Assembly (NCBI GenBank): GCA_030549775.1
Contig: CM060175.1
Location: 13,476,455-13,540,454, forward strand
DNA: 64,000 nt
From: Tamarix chinensis
Taxonomy: Eukaryota > Streptophyta > Magnoliopsida > Caryophyllales > Tamaricaceae
Direction of reading: 5' to 3'
The translations under genes were made by a program, and so were the position numbers. The notes beneath the pieces are model-generated. The model saw only the letters and a list, made by a program, of their open reading frames with translations. It was not told the origin of the DNA and made no database searches. Shown piece after piece: positions 57,582 through 64,000 of this stretch (positions are counted from its first letter, which is position 1; every line of letters begins with the position of its first letter).

Positions 57582-59119
57582 GTACAAATGCTCTCTCTCT
57601 CATGCGTATGAATGTGCTTGTACCTAAGCATACATGATTGCCACCTGAACAAGTTTTTAGACTTGTAGTTATGATTATTCTCAGGGTAATGTCCATATAA
57701 CCGCCTACCCATCCATGGGAAAAAATAAACATGTAACCACCCATTCAACCATTATGTTACCTATGTAATTCTTTTTACTTCACTATCCAAAATATCAGTT
57801 TAATCCCTTGTTTACCCTTCCATTTATCATCCATAGGAAAAAAACATCGTCATGACTGTCTATTGAAAAAGAAATGTCTAATTAAATAGTGACCAGAAAG
57901 AAAACCCCAATTAACCACCTTATGATCGTCCTTCAATATTTTACCAGCCAATCACCCATCATTCCTTCATTAATCACCCTCTTCGTTTGGTAATTATATT
58001 GTTTGCTATTACTTCATTTCAGAATGTGACCCATTATTTTTTTGATAAAAACTATCCTTATTATTATTATTAATCACAATATGGAATAAAGTATTATCAA
58101 AAGATATAAATTATTAAAGTACGTGTCTCGAAAGTCAATATTCATCATTATGATAGATTTGTTTCAACATATTAATTTACCAAGTGGAGCCTTAGTAACC
58201 TTAAGCAGTAAAACAAAAAGGGTTATTTTTGGTCAAGTCATATTGAAAGTAAAACGGAAAATGTACATTGGGGTGAAATGATTATTCTATGACCAAACAT
58301 GTTATTGAATAATTCATTTTTGTAAATAGGTGGTTAAATGGACTTTACCCCTGCTCTTATGAGAAGGATATGGAAAGTTGGAAGCTTCATGCCATCTTTA
58401 GCCGTTAAGGTTGTTCACAAAAACTGACCTTATCTTGTTGATGAGTGCTCACGTATCATGTCTGACTTGGCTCTCACATCATGTTATTGGCCTTAGAGAC
58501 AATCAGTCCACACCATTGGAAAGGGCTTGTGGTCCATGTGTCATCTGTGTATGTAGCCTACAACTAAGGAACGATTCTTGAATCAATTATTTTGCTTTCT
58601 GCTTTTGACTTAGCAACATCCTATCTGATATGAGATGTGTAAATTAATTGCTCAACACTTGGGGAAGAAAGACTTCAGCAATTTACCTTTTTCATCCTTG
58701 TAAGAGAAGGTTGGTAGCAGAGGTGAAGTCATGACTGGATGTTCAAGTGAGCCAAGATTCTGTATCTAGCTTTTTGTATGTGACTAAATTTGGTTTCTTA
58801 TATTACCTATAAAATCAAATATGAACAATTCCTATGTATTATTTGCAAAATCGTACTCTTATCTTTGGATGCTATGATCTCTAATATAATAATAATGAAA
58901 ACCAAACTATGCTTAACATGTAGCAAAATATGCATATCACTTATGGGGTGGGGATGGGGTGTTGGCCTAGTTTGGCCTCCTAGAGTGAGTACCGAGTAGT
59001 TTCACCACTGGCTGGTAGGCTTGTATTTTATATTTGAATAGAATCTTCATTGTTGCTGCTTATGCAATCAATTATGCATCTTTCTGGTTTACTTGGTATA
59101 TGTTATGCTTATGACCATG
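57582..59119. other. Intron 12, first part
   Basis: No exon matching the expected MSI4 C terminus and no clear transposon. AT-rich. 58,950-58,990 has a short G-rich part. Confidence 0.4.
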
Positions 59120-61365
59120 TGATGTAGATATGAAACATTTTTATTTGAAATTTTTTTGTAGAAATAAAAAAATAAGTTCTTTTCGTCTTTTATCTTTTGA
59201 CTTTTTCTATCTTATAAGCTAGATACGTTATATCTTATTTAGCTAGATATGATTATTTCATCCTATTTAATATTGTTTATCTTTTTTGGACTTTTAGGCT
59301 ATATAAAGGGTCTTAGGCTTGTTTTCAATATTGTGGAATAAATAAATTATCTTCCCGATCTCCTTTCTAAATTCTCAATCTCCTTCTCAATTCTCTCAAC
59401 CTTACATCAATTTGGTATTAGAACTGAACTTCAATCCCTACAATCTATTGCCATACTTAATTACCCACGAATTAGAAAAATCTCTTATTCAAATCCTAAC
59501 CCAAATCCTCAATTTCATAAAAAATCGTTCACGTTGAAGGCATAGATCACCAATTCAAGCCTTCCTTCACATAATTAAACCCAAAGTGGGCCCTAAATTG
59601 CTTGAAATTGGCCTTGATTTCCCAATTCCATCCAAAATCCTAACCGCCACCCTAAATGCATAGACCGACCATAAATTAGCCATGAATCGAAGCAATTTAA
59701 ACCATAGAACTTCTAATTTGACCCTCACATACTCCAATCAAACCCTAATTTGCACAATTTAGCCTCGATATGCTAAATTCGTACCGAAACCCTAACCCTA
59801 GTTTTGTCCATTGCAAAATCAAAGAAATTGGAGCAGTTGAGAGCCTAAACACATCAATTTAATTTCACATCATGTGTGAGAGAGAGATTTGAGTGTTTGA
59901 GAGGGAGAGAAACACATTAGATTAGGTTAATTCATTCAAAATTCACCAAGAAATCTCAAACTGTTAGCGTGCACACCATTACATCAAACCCTCACTAGTC
60001 GTTGCTGACGTACGTCAGAGTTGCCACCGTCCCTTGCCGAAGGTAACCAGGCCTCCATTGTTGTTGTTCCTAGTTGTGGGCGACAAGTCTCAAAAGTGTG
60101 AAGTCTTGTAGTCAACCACAAGGGTATTTTTAGTTCTTGTTGGTGTAGTGGTCAAAGGCTATTAGTCCAAAACAAAAGTTGCAATATTTTGGTGGTCAAT
60201 GAAGTCAATCTCTTACTTGCAGTCAAACTTTGATATTTGACATGAGTTTTTTTGGAAGGTTATTTGAGACTTGACTTTTCCCTAAAATATTTGGTTTATT
60301 TAGCATATTTGTTTGTCCTTTTCTTTTTATTTTCAAAGAAATAAAAATAAAAATTCAGGACACTTGACACTTGCGTATCAAATTTAGTCCTTTTATTGAT
60401 ATCCTTATCTTTGTGATGTTTGTAGGTTTATTTCTTTATTATTTAGCATAATTTACCGCCTATCTTATTTTCTTTGTTAGTGCTTATATTTTAGCGCAAA
60501 AATAAATAAATAAATAAACATCTTTCAATATAACCAAAGTGGTTACTAATCTAAGTTTTTGTCACAAAGCCCTCAGCTGCCAAAATGTTTGAGGGTACTT
60601 AAGCGAACCTCTGTTCTACCTTCGTACTTGGAAGATTACATATTGGAATACGTGGTAGAAGAGGAATCGTTGGTTACCATACAAATGTTGTTGTACATGT
60701 GTAGTGATTCCTTATAGCTCCCTCCAAAGTTTGCACAGGTCCGAAGGAGCTAACCATCTGTTTAGTTGTCCAAGGAAGAAGTTGCTTCCACTGCCGATGT
60801 TAAGTAGGTTACTTATTTTTTATGAAGTTTTTGTTGTTTTTGGATCACTTGAAAGAATCATATTGTTTGTGATGCTACTTGGTTTCATGAATGCCACTTG
60901 GGTTCATGAAGGCCGACTGTGATGCTACTTGGGTTCATGAAGGCAATCTTTGTGACATGGCTTCAACATTGCTTGATGATTTCAATCTTGCTTGCCAGAA
61001 TCGAGGTCTTTTCCTATGGGAGATAATGGTGTTGATGTAAAAGATTTTTACGGGAAGTAATGTTTTTGAAAGATTAATTTTTTTTTATTACTATATTTTA
61101 TGTTTTATATTTTATCTTTTCCTATCTTTTATTAGCTAGATGCATTATATCGTATTGAGCTGGATATGATATGTTTCATTTTATTTAGGTATTGTTTATC
61201 TTTTTTGGACCCTTAGGCTATGTAAAGGGTCTTAGACGGCTTATTATTTTCAATATGGTTGAATGAATAAATTATCCAAGAGTGAATTTTCTCTCAGTTT
61301 CTCTAATTCTTTTCCCGATTTCCTTTCTAAATTCTCAATCTCCTTCTCAATTATCTCAACATTCA
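59120..61365 (+). mobile_element. Non-autonomous LTR retrotransposon in intron 12
   Basis: LTRs about 59,120-59,409 and 61,033-61,365 share CTAGATA-GATT/ATG, TTGTTTATCTTTTTTGGAC, TTAGGCTAT-TAAAGGGTCTTAG and TTTCTAAATTCTCAATCTCC. The left LTR starts TGATGT and ends ACATCA, a perfect 6-nt inverted pair. A PBS-like TTGGTATTAGAACT (59,412-59,425, two changes from the tRNA-iMet type) follows it, and a purine-rich GGGAGATAATGG precedes the right LTR. ACCATG occurs just before the left LTR and 2 nt after the right one, a possible target duplication. The 1.6-kb interior has no gag or pol that I can read. Confidence 0.75.
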
Positions 61366-61544
61366 TTACCATGCGTGCAGGATCTTAAGCACATGTCTTG
61401 CTAGGGCAGAGATGCTATGATATGGCATTATTCCATGTCTTATTCAAATTCATGTGTACCATTGAGGGAACTCATTGAACTTGTTGATAATTTGACATCC
61501 TGACATCATTGAGGATTTCATGTCAACTTTCTTCTTCGCTATTA

Positions 61545-61980
61545 GGATGGCAACAGGGCTTCGTGGGGATGGGGATGTTATCCCTATTCGCAAACCCTCC
61601 CCATTCACTGGTTTTTACTAACAGAAATTCCATGCCTCAATCCCCACGGGGAATGGATTCCCATCTCTGCCTCAATCCCTGAATTAAACCCTCGTCCACA
61701 TCCCCTAAACTTGAAAAAAAATCTCCAAAAATTTATGACATTATTTTCTTTTTTATTCTTATTTTTTTATTTTTGCATAACAAATGTAATGTTATAATGT
61801 ATATATGTATGTATTTATGTATGTATGTATATGTATATTTATATATTGGGGCGAGATCAAGATCCTTGTCCTTGAAAAAATTCTTGAACTCAAACCTAAT
61901 CCCTAAAGTGCTTCCCCAAACCCGAACCCAATAGGGATTTTTTGACAGGGCCCCAAACCCGAGGGGAATATTGTCATTCT
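61545..61980. mobile_element. MITE-like element (GGATGGCAAC type)
   Basis: Starts GGATGGCAACAGGG and ends TATTGTCATTCT, an imperfect inverted terminal repeat. Rich in GGGGATGGGG, CCCCACGGGG and CCCGAACCC words, like a well-known dispersed plant element. A TATG repeat (61,800-61,835) lies inside. Confidence 0.5.
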
Positions 61981-62176
61981 TATTCACTATATAGGAGTTA
62001 ATAGCATTGTATCCTTCTAATTTTTGTTCGCTCATCCATGTTGGTATGAAAAACTATTTCTTGGAGGCTTATGAGGTGTTCTAGGGAGGGGTAAGGTAAT
62101 TCAATGACATCATTAGCCTGTTTCTCAACCCATTTGTTGTTTATGAAACTACACTAGACAAAACTACAATGCATAG

Positions 62177-62776
62177 AGCTGTGTTCATATTATCTGGTAT
62201 CCGAATCAATCCGATTCAAAAAATCAAATAACTGATCTGATATTTTTTTTCGGAATTAAATAACTGATTCGATCAATAAAAATTCAAATAAATCGGACAT
62301 CCAATCCGATAAATACAAATAATATTCAATTCAATAAATTATATGCATATATATATGCTAAAAACTATTTATTTTTTTATAAAATTTTATTGTATATAAT
62401 CATATATAAATGTGTGTGTGTAATTTAAAAAGAGAGTTTATTGTATGTAAATTTAAATACTTTTTAACCGTTGTTTTATTAAATATTTAAATATTATCCA
62501 AAATTTGGAATAACTAATTGAATATAAAATAAGTTAAGACTCAAATCAAATTATTAGATTGGATTTGTTTAAATTGAATCGATTTATTATCATTTAATCA
62601 AATAATTTTTTGTTTGATATTTCTCACTTGCGGCCTATTCAAAATCTTTAAATATCGAATTGATTATTTGTTATTTGATCTAAAATTTCAAATATGTGAA
62701 GGTTTTTTTATTTTTTATTTTTATTTATATATATATAATTTCTGAAATATCGGATATTTGATCTAGGAACACCCTT
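62177..62776. mobile_element. MITE-like element (GTGTTC ... GAACACCC)
   Basis: Starts AGCTGTGTTCATATTATCTG-TATCCGA and ends TCGGATATTTGATCTAGGAACACCCTT, so the ends are inverted copies around GTGTTC/GAACAC and TATCCGA/TCGGATA. The inside is AT-rich with repeated AATCCGAT/ATCGGATA words. This hAT-like TIR type is inferred from pattern only. Confidence 0.55.
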
Positions 62777-63089
62777 GTACTATATGCATTTGTCTAACAT
62801 CTTATGCAATAGGATTCTGGGGTAATCTAGTTTTCTATTGTACTAGTGAATTTCATATTAGATTGTTTTGATTGAAGGAATAGTGTTAAACTTGAAGATA
62901 CTATTGGATGTATCATGTACGGACTATGTAAATGTTATAAATTAACACAAAGCATACATTAATAAGGACTATATAGGCCTTATCGATAAAATAATGTCAA
63001 AATGAAGATGAAATAATCTTTGTATTGACATTTTTGTACATGTACATTAATAATTTTTAATTGTTTGAAGACACTATATAAAAGCAATA

Positions 63090-63300
63090 AAACTATGGTT
63101 GCGGTGTCGGGATATCACGTATGATATTTTATATGTCACAGCATTGTTACATCGGCCGATATCCGATATTTTGTCGATATCATAGCGATAAATATGTGAT
63201 TTTCTAGAACGGTTGCATTTAGAGAATTTCGCGTTGCGGTTGACCCAAAAGTAGCAAAATTGTGGCCGATACGCTATTGTGATACCGATATTTCATTATA
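63090..63300. mobile_element. MITE-like repeat with CGATAT words
   Basis: GGTTGCGGTGTCGG at one side, repeated GCCGATAT, CCGATATT, CGATATCA words, then GGCCGATACGC and TGATACCGATAT. This resembles a common short plant dispersed repeat. Ends are not sharp. Confidence 0.4.
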
Positions 63301-63417
63301 TGACTTAGAATAAATTGTGATAAATGGGGATTTTGAATTTTTTCAATAAGTGAGTCAAAAGGTAAGGACAGTTTTGAAAATTTTCAAATGGAGTCTTACT
63401 TATTGTGTGTTTGGACT

Positions 63418-63730
63418 AGAGCTGGCAATCGGACGGGTCGGGTCACTTTCGGATCGGGTTAAATAATAATCGGGTCATATCGGTTTCGGATAATCTCGGA
63501 TCATTTTATCAGATCGGGTCGGATCGGGTTTGATTCGGATTAACTTGGTATCGGATAATCTCGGGTCATTTAAAATTCTCGGATCGGGTCGGGTTGAGAT
63601 CGGATTGACTCAAATTCGGATAAATTTGGGTTATTCTAATTTCGGTTCGGGTTCGGATCGGGCTCGGGTGAGTTCGAATTATTATATTTTCGGGTCAGTT
63701 TGGATCGGATTCGGGTCATTTCAGTAGCGA
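63418..63730. mobile_element. GGGTCGGATCGGG-type short dispersed repeat
   Basis: Starts AGAGCTGGCAATCGGACGGG, then about 290 nt of degenerate CGGGTC/CGGATC/TCGGATAA words on the plus strand. The start is typical of a plant MITE that usually ends in a matching GCCAGCTC, but here the end is eroded. The open frame across it is a by-product of the repeat. Confidence 0.55.
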
Positions 63731-64000
63731 GTCATGCACTCATGCTTGTGCTATTTTTTTTAATTCCAAAATGTTATTAAAGACTAATTATTTTAAGATT
63801 GTTTATTTTAGTTTATCTTATTTAATTAAAAGCAAATTATTATATAGATTGTTTTGGGGCATTAGAATTTTTTGTCATTATTTCATCTTTGAAGATTTAT
63901 TTGATGTTCTAAATTTAAATATCTTCAAATCAGATTACTTTTCTTCTTATATTAAGGCATAACTTATAATTCAACTCCATTATTAGCTTGATCATATCAT
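63731..64000. other. Intron 12, end of window
   Basis: AT-rich. No exon seen. Confidence 0.3.

Noticed and set aside
58000..64000. Search for the final MSI4-like exon (family motif with HRDKVVDFHWN)
   Set aside because: No matching coding sequence with splice sites was found on the plus strand. The exon is taken to lie beyond 64,000.
1..64000. tRNA, rRNA, CRISPR or bacterial-type operon
   Set aside because: No cloverleaf with intact A and B boxes, no rRNA-like segment and no regular repeat-spacer array were seen on reading.

Overview
This is nuclear DNA of a flowering plant. Evidence: a spliced MSI4/FVE-type WD-40 gene with plant-specific sequence, Ty1/copia elements with the plant PBS type (tRNA-iMet), plant L1 and RTE LINEs, and AT-rich, intron-rich sequence. 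I cannot name the species. There are no bacterial-type operons, no rRNA or tRNA gene that I can see, and no CRISPR. Most computed open frames are chance frames in decayed repeats.

Left part, 1-41,607: a transposon graveyard. 1-130 is the end of a large LTR-like repeat. 131-~4,950 holds a minus-strand element body with a fragment resembling plant 'putative gypsy type transposon' proteins and a coiled coil. 5,062-23,636 is a Ty1/copia-type element with 1.4-kb LTRs, a PBS, a gag remnant and a PPT. Its right LTR was split by a giant LTR-like element (14,827-23,341), which itself carries an L1 LINE (~16,700-20,540), giving three insertion layers. 26,792-28,577 is a solo LTR of the same copia family, flanked by an unusual ~35-bp duplication. 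A minus-strand L1 fragment (28,990-30,610) and a minus-strand copia RT/RNase H fragment (37,000-38,360) follow. Further copies of the giant LTR family lie at 24,749-~26,757, ~32,690-35,640 (inverted) and ~38,460-41,607.

Right part, 41,809-64,000: one host gene on the plus strand, an MSI4/FVE homologue (RbAp46/48-type histone-binding WD-40 protein of the autonomous flowering pathway). Twelve coding exons (1,155 nt, 385 codons) can be read with splice sites. The last exon(s), with the final WD repeat and C terminus, lie beyond the window. Intron 2 appears to be a GC-AG intron. Introns 4, 7 and 12 are inflated by transposons: an RTE LINE, a tiny copia deletion derivative, two separate L1 fragments (the three LINE pieces all antisense), a non-autonomous LTR element and several MITE-like elements. 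A giant LTR ends only 201 bp upstream of the start codon, so the promoter region is very short or repeat-derived.
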